A stretch of 64,000 nucleotides of DNA, taken from NCBI RefSeq assembly GCF_008801475.1, contig NZ_VZPP01000018.1, positions 1 to 64,000 on the forward strand. Direction: 5' to 3'. This document shows positions 1 through 8,725 of this stretch, piece by piece. The translations under genes were made by a program, and so were the position numbers. The stretch comes from Pseudomonas moorei. GTDB lineage: Bacteria; Pseudomonadota; Gammaproteobacteria; Pseudomonadales; Pseudomonadaceae. Numbering within the stretch: position 1 is the stretch's first letter; each line of letters opens with the position of its first letter. The notes under the pieces were generated by a model. The model made no database searches, had not been told where the DNA came from, and saw only the letters and a list, made by a program, of their open reading frames with translations.

Positions 1-47
1 GGGAACAGGCTGGTCTGGCTGCGGGGCTCTCCCTGGATGTAGGCCAT
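1..47 (-). CDS. IS1182-like transposase, N-terminal fragment at window edge
   Basis: Reading minus from an ATG at 47-45, the frame stays open to the window edge and gives MAYIQGEPRSQTSLFP. The pattern G-x-x-R-x-Q-x-x-LFP near the N-terminus is typical of IS1182/IS5-group DDE transposases. Only about 15 codons are visible, so the family call is inference from a short motif. The gene runs out of the window at base 1. It lies about 110 bp beyond the accC stop codon, where other Pseudomonas genomes usually carry prmA, so an insertion sequence appears to have landed just downstream of the accBC operon. Confidence 0.5.
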   Translation of the reverse strand, partial: MAYIQGEPRSQTSLF

Positions 48-52
48 AACGA

Positions 53-86
53 AAAATGCTCCGTATCTTTCGATACGGAGCATTTT
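53..86 (-). terminator. Perfect 15-bp hairpin between accC and the transposase
   Basis: Bases 53-67 and 72-86 are exact inverted repeats around the loop TTTC. Read on the minus strand the stem is followed by TTTTTCG, as in an intrinsic terminator, so it would end the accBC transcript. It sits five bases before the transposase ATG, so it would also shield the transposase from read-through, a feature often carried by insertion sequences. Confidence 0.7.
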
Positions 87-157
87 CTTTGAGCGCTGCG
101 CAGATTGCTAGGTTTTCACACAGTCTGCGAAGGCGGCTTTGTTGTTCGGGTCGAAGC

Positions 158-1516
158 TTAGTGCTTCTCGCCTGCCAGCTTGTGCTCGAGGTAGTGAATG
201 TTCACGCCCCCTTTGCAGAAGCCTTCATCGCGGGTCAGGTCGCGGTGCAGCGGGATGTTGGTCTTGATCCCGTCGACCACGATTTCGTCCAGCGCATTGC
301 GCATGCGCGCCATGGCTTCGTCACGGGTTGCGCCGTAGGTGATCAGCTTGCCGATCAACGAATCGTAGTTCGGCGGAACGGCATAACCACTGTACAGGTG
401 CGAGTCGACGCGAACGCCGTTGCCGCCTGGAGCGTGGAAATGCTTGACCGTGCCAGGGCTTGGCATGAAGGTTTTCGGGTCTTCGGCGTTGATCCGGCAT
501 TCCAGTGCGTGACCGCGGATGACCACGTCATCCTGGGTGAACGACAGCTTGTTGCCGGCGGCGATGCTCAGCATCTCCTTGACGATGTCGATACCGGTGA
601 CCATTTCCGAAACCGGGTGCTCTACCTGGACACGAGTGTTCATCTCGATGAAGTAGAAGCGACCGTTTTCGTACAGGAACTCGAAAGTGCCTGCGCCACG
701 GTAACCGATGTCGATGCACGCCTTGACGCAGCGGGCGAAGACTTCCTGGCGAGCCTTCTCGTCGATGCCCGGTGCCGGCGCTTCTTCGAGAACTTTCTGG
801 TGACGGCGTTGCAGCGAGCAGTCACGGTCGCCCAGATGGATGGCGTTGCCCTGGCCGTCGGACAGCACCTGAACTTCCACGTGACGTGGGTTGGTCAGGA
901 ATTTTTCCAGATAGACCATCGGGTTGCCGAACGCTGCGCCCGCTTCGGAGCGGGTCAGTTTCGCCGAGGAAATCAGGTCTTCTTCCTTGTGCACGACGCG
1001 CATGCCGCGACCACCGCCGCCGCCAGCGGCTTTGATGATCACCGGGTAACCGACTTCGCGGCCGATGCGCAGAGCGGTTTCTTCGTCTTCCGGCAGCGGG
1101 CCGTCGGAACCAGGAACAGTCGGTACGCCAGCGGCGATCATCGCGTGCTTGGCCGAAACCTTGTCGCCCATCAGGCGGATGGTTTCGGCTTTCGGACCGA
1201 TGAAGGCGAAGCCGGAGTTCTCGACCTGTTCGGCAAAGTCGGCGTTTTCCGCGAGGAAACCGTAGCCTGGGTGAATGGCGGTGGCGCCGGTCACTTCGGC
1301 CGCGGCGATGATTGCCGGGATGTGCAGGTAAGAGTGGGCAGCCGATGCCGGACCGATGCAGACGGATTCGTCTGCCAGGCCCAGGTGCATCAGTTCCTTG
1401 TCAGCCTTGGAATAAACGGCGACGGTCTTGATGCCCATCTCTTTGCAGGCGCGCAGAATCCGCAGTGCGATCTCACCGCGGTTGGCGATCAGAACTTTTT
1501 CCAACTTCGCAGTCAT
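158..1516 (-). CDS. accC: Acetyl-CoA carboxylase, biotin carboxylase subunit AccC
   Basis: It carboxylates the biotin carried by AccB using ATP and bicarbonate, the first half-reaction of malonyl-CoA synthesis in the cytoplasm. The protein begins with the conserved LEKVLIANRGEIA segment, has the ATP-grasp glycine loop AAGGGGGRGMR around residue 165, and the active-site stretch EMNTRVQVEHPVSEM near residue 290. At 452 aa it is full length. An upstream ATG at 1537 would add seven residues, but ATG 1516 has a GGAG ribosome site (GGAGAGCCTTTG) and gives the usual MTAKLEK start. It follows accB by 17 bp, so the two form an operon. Confidence 0.97.
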   Translation of the reverse strand: MTAKLEKVLIANRGEIALRILRACKEMGIKTVAVYSKADKELMHLGLADESVCIGPASAAHSYLHIPAIIAAAEVTGATAIHPGYGFLAENADFAEQVENSGFAFIGPKAETIRLMGDKVSAKHAMIAAGVPTVPGSDGPLPEDEETALRIGREVGYPVIIKAAGGGGGRGMRVVHKEEDLISSAKLTRSEAGAAFGNPMVYLEKFLTNPRHVEVQVLSDGQGNAIHLGDRDCSLQRRHQKVLEEAPAPGIDEKARQEVFARCVKACIDIGYRGAGTFEFLYENGRFYFIEMNTRVQVEHPVSEMVTGIDIVKEMLSIAAGNKLSFTQDDVVIRGHALECRINAEDPKTFMPSPGTVKHFHAPGGNGVRVDSHLYSGYAVPPNYDSLIGKLITYGATRDEAMARMRNALDEIVVDGIKTNIPLHRDLTRDEGFCKGGVNIHYLEHKLAGEKH

Positions 1517-1533
1517 CAAAGGCTCTCCGCGGT

Positions 1534-2001
1534 TCAAACGATGGTGAACAGCGGTTGGTCGTACTCAACCGGCTGGCCGTCTTCGACGAGGATGGATTCG
1601 ATCACACCGCTGGTTTCAGCTTCGATGTGGTTCATCATCTTCATGGCTTCAACGATGCACAGGGTGTCGCCTTTCTTCACGGTCTGGCCGACTTCAACGA
1701 AGGACGGCGAAGTTGGCGAAGACTTGCGATAGAACGTACCGACCATCGGCGAACGGGCAACGGTGCCGTTCAGCGCTGGTGCGGCCGGAGCAGCTGCTGG
1801 GGCGGCAGCGGCAGCCGGAGCGGCGGCAGCGGCAGGCGCGGCAGCCGGAGCATGCATTGGAGCCGGTGCATAGTACTGCTGAGCCGGGGTCTTGCTATGA
1901 CGGCTGATGCGTACGGACTCTTCGCCTTCCTTGATCTCGAGCTCGTCGATGCCGGACTCTTCCAGCAATTCGATCAGTTTCTTAACTTTACGGATATCCA
2001 T
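1534..2001 (-). CDS. accB: Biotin carboxyl carrier protein AccB
   Basis: This is the carrier subunit of acetyl-CoA carboxylase, which shuttles the carboxyl group on a covalently bound biotin between AccC and the AccAD transferase. The biotinyl domain occupies the C-terminal half, with the signature EAMKM and the acceptor lysine at residue 121. An Ala/Pro-rich flexible linker (about residues 46-76) separates it from the N-terminal MDIRKVKKLIELL helix. The length of 155 aa is normal. It is first of the accB-accC pair and is preceded by aroQ on the same strand, the order seen in P. aeruginosa. Confidence 0.97.
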   Translation of the reverse strand: MDIRKVKKLIELLEESGIDELEIKEGEESVRISRHSKTPAQQYYAPAPMHAPAAAPAAAAAPAAAAAPAAAPAAPALNGTVARSPMVGTFYRKSSPTSPSFVEVGQTVKKGDTLCIVEAMKMMNHIEAETSGVIESILVEDGQPVEYDQPLFTIV

Positions 2002-2049
2002 GAATCATCAACTCCCAAGGGTCGGTCAGGGGCGTTTAACGCTTGTTGT

Positions 2050-2502
2050 TCAAGCTGTTGCCTGTTTTTCAAGCTGCTCTAGGGCGGCCTCCAGGGCCAG
2101 TCGATAACCGCTGGCGCCAAGGCCGCAGATCACTCCCACCGCTACGTCGGAGAAGTAAGAGTGATGGCGGAAAGGTTCGCGTTTGTGCACGTTAGACAAA
2201 TGCACTTCGATGAATGGGATGCTCACCGCCAGCAACGCGTCACGTAATGCGACACTTGTATGCGTAAAAGCTGCTGGGTTGATCAAAATGAAGTCCACGC
2301 CTTCGGTGCGAGCAGCGTGGATGCGGTCGATCAATTCGTACTCGGCATTGCTTTGCAGGTGCAGCAAATGGTGGCCGGCTTCACGGGCCCGGCGTTCCAG
2401 GTCCTGGTTGATCTGCGCCAGCGTCGTGGCGCCGTAGGTGCCCGGTTCACGGGTGCCAAGCAAGTTCAGGTTGGGTCCGTGCAGAACCAGTAGGGTCGCC
2501 AT
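2050..2502 (-). CDS. aroQ: Type II 3-dehydroquinate dehydratase
   Basis: It dehydrates 3-dehydroquinate to 3-dehydroshikimate, the third step of the shikimate pathway. The N-terminal GPNLNLLGTREPGTYG loop carries the catalytic Arg and Tyr of type II enzymes, and INPAAFTHTSVALRDAL and EVHLSNVHKRE are the conserved substrate-binding segments. The length of 150 aa is typical of this dodecameric family. The start codon follows AAGGAACAGCCG. It lies 48 bp upstream of accB on the same strand, an arrangement common in gammaproteobacteria, although the two pathways are not directly linked. Confidence 0.96.
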   Translation of the reverse strand: MATLLVLHGPNLNLLGTREPGTYGATTLAQINQDLERRAREAGHHLLHLQSNAEYELIDRIHAARTEGVDFILINPAAFTHTSVALRDALLAVSIPFIEVHLSNVHKREPFRHHSYFSDVAVGVICGLGASGYRLALEAALEQLEKQATA

Positions 2503-2634
2503 CGGCTGTTCCTTTGTTATCCGTGTGCAGTTGTCAGAACCCGGCGACTATGCCGCAAAGCCTTTGTGACTGTCCAGTTCTCTGCAATAGGCAGCACGAT
2601 GACCGATGTTTGCGCGAAATATATGACCGCTTGA

Positions 2635-4377
2635 TTAAATCCGGTCATTAGCCCTGGCGACACGTTCGGCGAAGTCCGCCGCATTGATCTCGCCGATCAC
2701 CCGCACTTCGGCACGCTCGACGCCGTCCTTGCCGAAAAACATCAGTGCCGGAGGCCCGAACAGTTTGTAGCGGTCGAGCAGGGTGCGTTGCTCGGCATTG
2801 CTGGCGGTGATGTCGAAACGAATCAGCCGATAGCCCTTGAGCCGTTCAACCACGGTGGCGTCGTTGAGCACTTCGTGTTCGATGACTTTGCAGCTGATGC
2901 ACCAGTCGGCGTACCAGTCGAGCAGCAAAGGGGTGCCGGAGGCGCGAGCTTCGGCGAGGACGCGGTCGAGGTCGGCCGGAGTGCTGACGGTTTGCCAGGC
3001 TCGGGTGTTTGGCGCGGTCTCGTTGGCAGCAATCGTGCGCGTCTGGCCGATCGGATTGAAAGGGTCGGTCTGACCGCTGAACGCGCCATACCAGCAGGCC
3101 AGCGCATAAAACAGCAGAAACATCCCGAGCAATTGACCCAGGCGTTTTCGAGGAGGTTTGTAGACGAACTCCAGTGCGCCCATGAACAGTCCGACGCCAC
3201 CGGCCAGCAAACCGATCAACAGCAAGGTGATCTGCCCCGGCATGACGCGGCTGAGCAAACCGATCGCCAGCCCCAGCAGCAGCACGCCAATCGCGTTTTT
3301 CACGTAGATCAGCCAGGGGCCGCTCTTCGGCAACCAGGCAGCGCCGCCGGTGGCGACCAGTAACAGCGGGGCGCCCATGCCGAGGCCGAGCATGAACAGT
3401 TTCAGGCCGCCGCCCAAGGCATCGCCGCTGGCGCTGATGTAAAGCAGTGCGCCGGCCAGAGGTGCCGATACACAGGGCGAAACCAGCAGGCTGGAGACCA
3501 CGCCCAGTACGGCGGCGCCCCACAATGAACCGCCTTCGGTGCGTCCGGCGATGCGATCGAGTCGGCTGCTGATCGCATGGGGCAACTTGAGTTCGAACAC
3601 ACCGAACATCGCCAGGGCGAACACGGCAAAAAACATCGCGAACGGCACCAGCACCCAGGCCGATTGCAGGCGTGCCTGCAGATTGAGCTGCGCGCCGAAC
3701 ATCCCCATCAATGCGCCCAGCAGGGCGAAGCAGGCGGCCATCGGCAGGACATACGCCAGTGACAGATTGAACCCGCGCCAGCCACCGACCTGGCCGCGCA
3801 ACACCACACCGGAAAGGATCGGCAGCATGGGCAGTACGCAGGGGGTAAAGGTTAGGCCCAGGCCGGCGAGAAAGAACAGCACCAGTGCACGCCAGCCCCA
3901 GTCATGGGCTGGCGTTGCGCCGTCGCCGCTGATGCTCAGGCGTTCGGTCTCGGGTGGATAGCACAGACCTTTGTCCGCACAACCCTGGTAGGTCACGGCG
4001 AGGGTAAAGGCACGTTGGTCTGTGCGCGGCAGTTCGACGTCGAGAATGCCGTGATAGACCTCGACATCACCGAAGTACTCGTCGTGCTTTTGTTCGCCCT
4101 TGGGCAGCCGGGCGGGGCCGAGCGTGAGGTCGACCGGGTCGGCGCGGAACTGAAAGCGGTGGCGGTAGAGGTAATAACCCTCGGTGGCGACGAAGCGCAG
4201 CTTGATCGATTGCGGCGTGCTTTCCACCAGGCTGAGCTGGAAAGCCTCGCGCACCGGCAGGAAATCGGCGCTGTTGTTGATCGAGCCCAGCGTCGAACTG
4301 GGCCGATTCTCCAGCAGCCCGGTGGCGGTGGCCGGCAGGGCGAGCACTATAAGCAGCAGGCAGAGCAAACGGCGCAT
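2635..4377 (-). CDS. dsbD: Thiol:disulfide interchange protein DsbD
   Basis: It passes electrons from cytoplasmic thioredoxin across the inner membrane to periplasmic isomerases and cytochrome c maturation proteins. Order of parts: signal peptide (MRRLLCLLLIVLALPATA), periplasmic alpha domain with the Cys pair CADKGLC, a central membrane domain of about eight helices with TFTPCVLPMLP and LLVSPCVSAP cysteines, and a C-terminal thioredoxin domain with WCISC near residue 493. The ATG at 4377 is chosen because it begins the signal peptide; an upstream ATG at 4440 would bury it behind 21 extra residues. At 580 aa it is full length. It is the dipZ/dsbD copy found next to aroQ in Pseudomonas. Confidence 0.95.
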   Translation of the reverse strand: MRRLLCLLLIVLALPATATGLLENRPSSTLGSINNSADFLPVREAFQLSLVESTPQSIKLRFVATEGYYLYRHRFQFRADPVDLTLGPARLPKGEQKHDEYFGDVEVYHGILDVELPRTDQRAFTLAVTYQGCADKGLCYPPETERLSISGDGATPAHDWGWRALVLFFLAGLGLTFTPCVLPMLPILSGVVLRGQVGGWRGFNLSLAYVLPMAACFALLGALMGMFGAQLNLQARLQSAWVLVPFAMFFAVFALAMFGVFELKLPHAISSRLDRIAGRTEGGSLWGAAVLGVVSSLLVSPCVSAPLAGALLYISASGDALGGGLKLFMLGLGMGAPLLLVATGGAAWLPKSGPWLIYVKNAIGVLLLGLAIGLLSRVMPGQITLLLIGLLAGGVGLFMGALEFVYKPPRKRLGQLLGMFLLFYALACWYGAFSGQTDPFNPIGQTRTIAANETAPNTRAWQTVSTPADLDRVLAEARASGTPLLLDWYADWCISCKVIEHEVLNDATVVERLKGYRLIRFDITASNAEQRTLLDRYKLFGPPALMFFGKDGVERAEVRVIGEINAADFAERVARANDRI

Positions 4378-4457
4378 GACAATCTCGCGTATCGGAATTG
4401 GGGGCATGATAGCGGACGGCGGGCGGGTATGCAGGGCCAAGGATGGGGGTGATGACG

Positions 4458-4536
4458 CTATCGCGAGCAGGGTCGCTCACACGGGGGGATCTGCGGCGTA
4501 CACAAATCAAACGTGTGCGAGCTTGCTCGCGAAGGT
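4458..4536. repeat. Degenerate REP pair
   Basis: Two diverged inverted copies, CTATCGCGAGCAGGGTCGCTC and GTGCGAGCTTGCTCGCGAAGG, flank about 30 bp between the chemoreceptor and dsbD. They match the Pseudomonas REP core with substitutions, suggesting an old element. Confidence 0.7.
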
Positions 4537-4542
4537 GATCTA

Positions 4543-6489
4543 TCAGACGCGGAACGCCTGAACGGCCGTATGCAGTTGCCCGCCCAGCACCAGCAGGTTC
4601 TCCCCTTGTTCGCGCCCCTCGCCAATACGCAGCAAGTTATCCCCACCCAATTGGTGAATCCGCTCACTGTGATCGCGGATTTCGCTGACAGCGCCACTCT
4701 GCTGGGCGGTGACATCGGCAATGCGCACAGCTGTCTCGGAAATGGTCTGGATCGCTCCGACGATTTTATCCAGCGCGCCATCAGCCGCCTGGGCCTGGTT
4801 GGCGGTGGCTTCGGCGTGTTCGACCTGGGCGCGCATGCCTTCGACCGATTGCCGCGCGGCAGTTTGCAGGCCGGCGATCAGGGTTTGAATTTCTCCCGTG
4901 GCGCCGGCGGTGCGCTGTGCCAGAGAACGAACTTCTTCGGCCACCACGGCAAAGCCTCGCCCCATTTCCCCGGCGCGAGCGGCTTCGATGGCCGCGTTCA
5001 AGGCCAACAGATTGGTCTGGTCGGCAATCGAACGGATCACGGTTAAAACGCCGCCGATGGTGGCCGATTCCTCGGCCAGGTGTTCGATCATCTGCGCATT
5101 GCCCTGCACTTCACCCACCAGCGCATGCAGGCCGGTGAGGCTCAGGCCAATGACTTTTTGCCCGTGTGCGACGGCCTGGCCCGCGTGGCGGCTGGCATCG
5201 GCAGCCTGACTGGCATCGCCGGCCACTTGTTGAATGGTCGCTTCCAGTTCGCTCAGCGAGTCGCGAATCATTGCCGTGTCGCCGGCTTGATGTTCGGCAC
5301 CGCTGTGCAGGTCGTTGCTCAGCTCGGCCAGGGTCCGGCTGCTACCGGCAACCTGCTCGGCGTTGAGGCGAATGGTGCCCACCAGGTCCACCAGGTAGGC
5401 GCGCAGACGATTGAGCGAAGCCTCGATGTCACGCAGTTCGCGGTTGGTCTTGCCCAGTTCAATGTTTCGGCTGAAATCGCCCTCGGCCCAGGTCGAGAGG
5501 GCCGGCGCCAGATTGGTCAGGGTCCGGGCCAGGCGTCGTTGCAGGGTGTCGATGAGCAGGGCGATCAGCAAAATCAGACCAATCATCACGCCTTGCATCA
5601 ATCTCACTTCACTCTGGATCTGTCCGTGCTGGGCACGAACCACGGGTTCCAGGCCAGCGATGGCTTGCTGTACGGCGGCGATTTTCAGGTGGGTCGCTGT
5701 GCTGAGGTCGGCGCGTTTCTGGATCTGCTCGCGGGTGCGCGCCAGTTCCGCCGGGTAGCGGGTGAGGAGGCTGTTCAGTTCGCGCTTGAGGCCGACGCCG
5801 GCATCTTCGGCGACGGTTTTCTCGGTGTTCTCCAGGCCCATCATCGCGGCGAAGTCATCCGTATTCGATTCACCACGGGCGGCCACGCCCAGCAGCGGCA
5901 GGGTATCCAGTTGCTCAGCCTGGGTACGGATGCTGGCGACTTCGCGCTCCACATCGGCGGCCAGCTCACTACGACCGCTGCTGACCAGTTTGTCCCGGGC
6001 CAGGGACAGTTTGCCCAGGTGCTGGGAGGCGGCGAGCAACGGCGTCAGATAGGCAGCGTTGCCGCCGGCGTATTGGCTGAGTTGATCAAGGCTGGCGCTC
6101 AATTCCCGTTCGGCTTGCAGCAGCAGGGCTTGGGGGGCGCCGGCGAGTTTGCCGGCGGCCAGCAGATCGGTTTTACTGAATTCGTCCAGGGTCGACAGGC
6201 TGGGACGCAAAGTTTCGGCCAGGGCTGGCGGCAATTCGCCGAGTTCTTTTTGCAGGCCGTCGATGGCCTGGCTGGCGCTGCTCAAGCGCACGGCATCGCC
6301 GCTGGCGAGGTAATCCTCGACGTTGCGCGCGACTTCATTTTGAAACTGCTGGGATAGGCCGAGGTAACGCTCCATTAACAGGTAAGGGCGTTCGAGGGCT
6401 TTTTGCGACCACCAGAGCGTGGCGCCAAGGGCGACGCAGACGGCGACTAAAAGAAGGGTATTGAGATTGGTCAGCAGCTTCAGGCGCAT
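4543..6489 (-). CDS. ctpL: Methyl-accepting chemotaxis protein, CtpL-like
   Basis: A transmembrane chemoreceptor that signals through CheA/CheW. An N-terminal membrane helix (about residues 8-26) is followed by a long, mostly helical periplasmic domain of some 260 residues, a second membrane helix (GVMIGLILLIALLIDTL), a HAMP domain, and the coiled-coil signalling domain with the tip ALNAAIEAARAGEMGRGFAVV. Its place between dsbD and the gcbA-like gene matches PA4844 (CtpL) of P. aeruginosa, which mediates high-affinity phosphate taxis. The ligand here is inferred from that synteny and is not visible in the sequence. An in-frame TTG at 6501 is a weaker start than ATG 6489. The protein is 648 aa. 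Confidence 0.85.
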   Translation of the reverse strand: MRLKLLTNLNTLLLVAVCVALGATLWWSQKALERPYLLMERYLGLSQQFQNEVARNVEDYLASGDAVRLSSASQAIDGLQKELGELPPALAETLRPSLSTLDEFSKTDLLAAGKLAGAPQALLLQAERELSASLDQLSQYAGGNAAYLTPLLAASQHLGKLSLARDKLVSSGRSELAADVEREVASIRTQAEQLDTLPLLGVAARGESNTDDFAAMMGLENTEKTVAEDAGVGLKRELNSLLTRYPAELARTREQIQKRADLSTATHLKIAAVQQAIAGLEPVVRAQHGQIQSEVRLMQGVMIGLILLIALLIDTLQRRLARTLTNLAPALSTWAEGDFSRNIELGKTNRELRDIEASLNRLRAYLVDLVGTIRLNAEQVAGSSRTLAELSNDLHSGAEHQAGDTAMIRDSLSELEATIQQVAGDASQAADASRHAGQAVAHGQKVIGLSLTGLHALVGEVQGNAQMIEHLAEESATIGGVLTVIRSIADQTNLLALNAAIEAARAGEMGRGFAVVAEEVRSLAQRTAGATGEIQTLIAGLQTAARQSVEGMRAQVEHAEATANQAQAADGALDKIVGAIQTISETAVRIADVTAQQSGAVSEIRDHSERIHQLGGDNLLRIGEGREQGENLLVLGGQLHTAVQAFRV

Positions 6490-6539
6490 CGTGTCTACCA
6501 ACGTCAGAATGGTAAGCGCCTGAATTTATTGCGTTTCTG

Positions 6540-8210
6540 TTACAGGGTTATGACTGAGGGAGTGATTTGCGATGAAAAAGTGGCACTTTGCTTTGACGTC
6601 CTGGCCGCCTGCACGCGATTACGGCCGGCGTCTTTGGCTCGATACAGCGCCTCATCTGCCTGGCTGGCCATCAACAGGCTGTCCGAGTGTTCGCACCACT
6701 CGACCACCCCGGCACTGAAGGTGCACCAAAGATCATGGGGTTGAGCGGGGTAGTGAATTTCGGCAAACCGCTGACGTATTTCATCGAGGACCCGGTAGGC
6801 CGCTTCAAGGTCAGTGTCGGGCATGACGATGGCGAACTCTTCGCCGCCATACCGGCCGATGAAGTCGGTCTTGCGCAACCGTTGCTTGAGGAACAGCGCC
6901 AGGCTCTTGATCACGCGGTCGCCCATGGGGTGGCCGTGGCTGTCATTGACCCGTTTGAAGTGGTCGATGTCGAGCATGGCAAAGCTCAGCGGCTTGTTCT
7001 CGCGTCGGGCGCGGAACGAGCAGTCTTCGAGCAATTGCAGGATGTGGGTGTGGTTGTACAAGCCGGTGAGGCTGTCGCGGACCATCCGTGCCTTGAGGTT
7101 GCGTGCCCGAGCCGCCCGATTGCGCACCGTGGTGATCAGGTGCCGGGGCTTGATCGGTTTGGTCAGGAAGTCGTCGCCGCCTTCGCTCATGGCGTCGAGT
7201 TGCTTGTCCAGGTCATCCTCGGCCGACAGATAAATGATCGGCACGCTGACATACCGGTCGTTGTGGCGAATTACCTTGGCCAGTTCCGTGCCTGTGCAGG
7301 CTGGCATGTACATGTCGAGGATGATCAGGTCCGGTTGAAAGTCCGCCAGCTCGGCCATGGCCTGGATCGGCTCGATCAAGGTCCGGGTGACGATCCCTGC
7401 ACTATTAAGGAGGCGTTCGGTGTGCAGTGCCTGGGCGCGGGAATCGTCGATGATCAGCACTTTATAAGGTTCGTACTGGGCGACGCAGGTCAGGACTTCG
7501 ATTTTCTCCAGCAGGCTCGAGGCTTCGAGGGTGCCGGTGAGAAACTCCTGACCACCGGCCCGCACGGCGGCCAGGCGGGTCGGGGTGTCGGTTTCGTGCA
7601 GGCTGAAGAACAACAGCGGTAAACGATGATCGAGGCCTGCCTGGGCTTCGGCGGCCAGTTGCAGGCCAATGCCGGGGCCGCTGAAATCCACATCCATGAC
7701 TATCGCCGCCGGCAGGCGCTCGACCATCGAGGAGCGAAACGCCGCCACACTGTCCAGGGACTGGGCGCTGAGACCAAAGAACTCAAGCTGTTTGGCCAGG
7801 CGTTCGCCACGGTCATGATCCTGCAGCATCACGTAGATCGGCTTGCGCAGAGGCGGCAGGAAGGTTTGGTCGAGTTGATCGCCATGGCGCAGGCCGGTGC
7901 GCGACAGGCGCTGCATCAAACGGTTGAGGTCGGTGATCAGGCCGCTGCTCAGGCGTCCGCGATTGGCGTCGACAGCCTCCAGCGACTGGCTGATATGGCG
8001 TGCCAGTTGCGTGTGTTCCGGTTGCTCGAAACGTTCGGCAAAACGCAGCAGGCGCAGATTGGCCTCGCTCAGTTCCGACAGGTCGCTGATCGACCACTCG
8101 CTGCGCTGCAGACGCTGCCATATCTCAAGAATCTGACGTGCTTGATGAATTACCCGCTGGGCAAAGTGATGCTTGAGGCGCTCGCGGCTGGGGTCTTCTG
8201 GCTCGGTCAT
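6540..8210 (-). CDS. gcbA: Diguanylate cyclase response regulator, GcbA-like
   Basis: It makes cyclic di-GMP, which promotes biofilm formation. Domain order: an N-terminal helical region with an Hpt-like look, a degenerate receiver (FLTGTLEAS where the conserved Lys should be), an intact receiver (LIIDDS, LDMYMP phospho-acceptor, LTKPI), then a GGDEF domain with active-site GGEEF. The inhibitory RxxD site (RKTD) lies five residues before it, so product feedback is expected. The ATG at 8210 is preferred over a GTG at 8237. Synteny matches PA4843/GcbA beside ctpL. The two genes are on the same strand 50 bp apart and may be co-transcribed. Confidence 0.87.
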   Translation of the reverse strand: MTEPEDPSRERLKHHFAQRVIHQARQILEIWQRLQRSEWSISDLSELSEANLRLLRFAERFEQPEHTQLARHISQSLEAVDANRGRLSSGLITDLNRLMQRLSRTGLRHGDQLDQTFLPPLRKPIYVMLQDHDRGERLAKQLEFFGLSAQSLDSVAAFRSSMVERLPAAIVMDVDFSGPGIGLQLAAEAQAGLDHRLPLLFFSLHETDTPTRLAAVRAGGQEFLTGTLEASSLLEKIEVLTCVAQYEPYKVLIIDDSRAQALHTERLLNSAGIVTRTLIEPIQAMAELADFQPDLIILDMYMPACTGTELAKVIRHNDRYVSVPIIYLSAEDDLDKQLDAMSEGGDDFLTKPIKPRHLITTVRNRAARARNLKARMVRDSLTGLYNHTHILQLLEDCSFRARRENKPLSFAMLDIDHFKRVNDSHGHPMGDRVIKSLALFLKQRLRKTDFIGRYGGEEFAIVMPDTDLEAAYRVLDEIRQRFAEIHYPAQPHDLWCTFSAGVVEWCEHSDSLLMASQADEALYRAKDAGRNRVQAARTSKQSATFSSQITPSVITL

Positions 8211-8725
8211 ATCCTGACTACTAGTTAGGGTGCACACTGAGGTCGACTGGTGGCTCTATGCTAGCACCTCTTTTCGATTGCATGAGTGTTGTCAGGCAAT
8301 AATCTGCAAAGCACCTCCATTCAGTTTGTGACTGTGTGGTCTTTAATTGGATGGCTGTTCTCGTGAAGGCCTTTTGAATCGGGGCTTTCAGGGTTTTTCC
8401 GGGTTGGCGTGGTGCCGGCTCCAGATGGTTTATCAGCCTTGCCCGGCAGGGATTCGCGGCGTATCGACGGGGTGAATTGACGATGATTTTCGTTTTTCGG
8501 GGGTAGGGGAATCCCCTAGAGGCTTTCTGTCAGGTCCTGGGCCGTCGTCGCTAAAAACAACCGTTCAATACCGGGTCCTCACTGTCAGCGTCCGGCAGAC
8601 CCTGGTTTTTCGCATGCGGGGCGACTAATTTTCAGCATCAACCCAACGGCGGGTGCCGGGCCAAGGCACGTTGTTGTATGGTTGTGGTCGAACCAATGAA
8701 CCCAAGTGATTGAAAGGATATCGCC
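8211..8725. other. 515-bp divergent intergenic region with a perfect palindrome
   Basis: No gene is visible between gcbA and the DUF2333 gene. Bases 8504-8518 form the perfect palindrome TAGGGGAATCCCCTA (seven-base arms around one base), a likely protein-binding site about 210 bp before the DUF2333 start. The DUF2333 start is preceded by AAAGGATATCGCC. I see no convincing sigma-70 pair. Confidence 0.45.
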
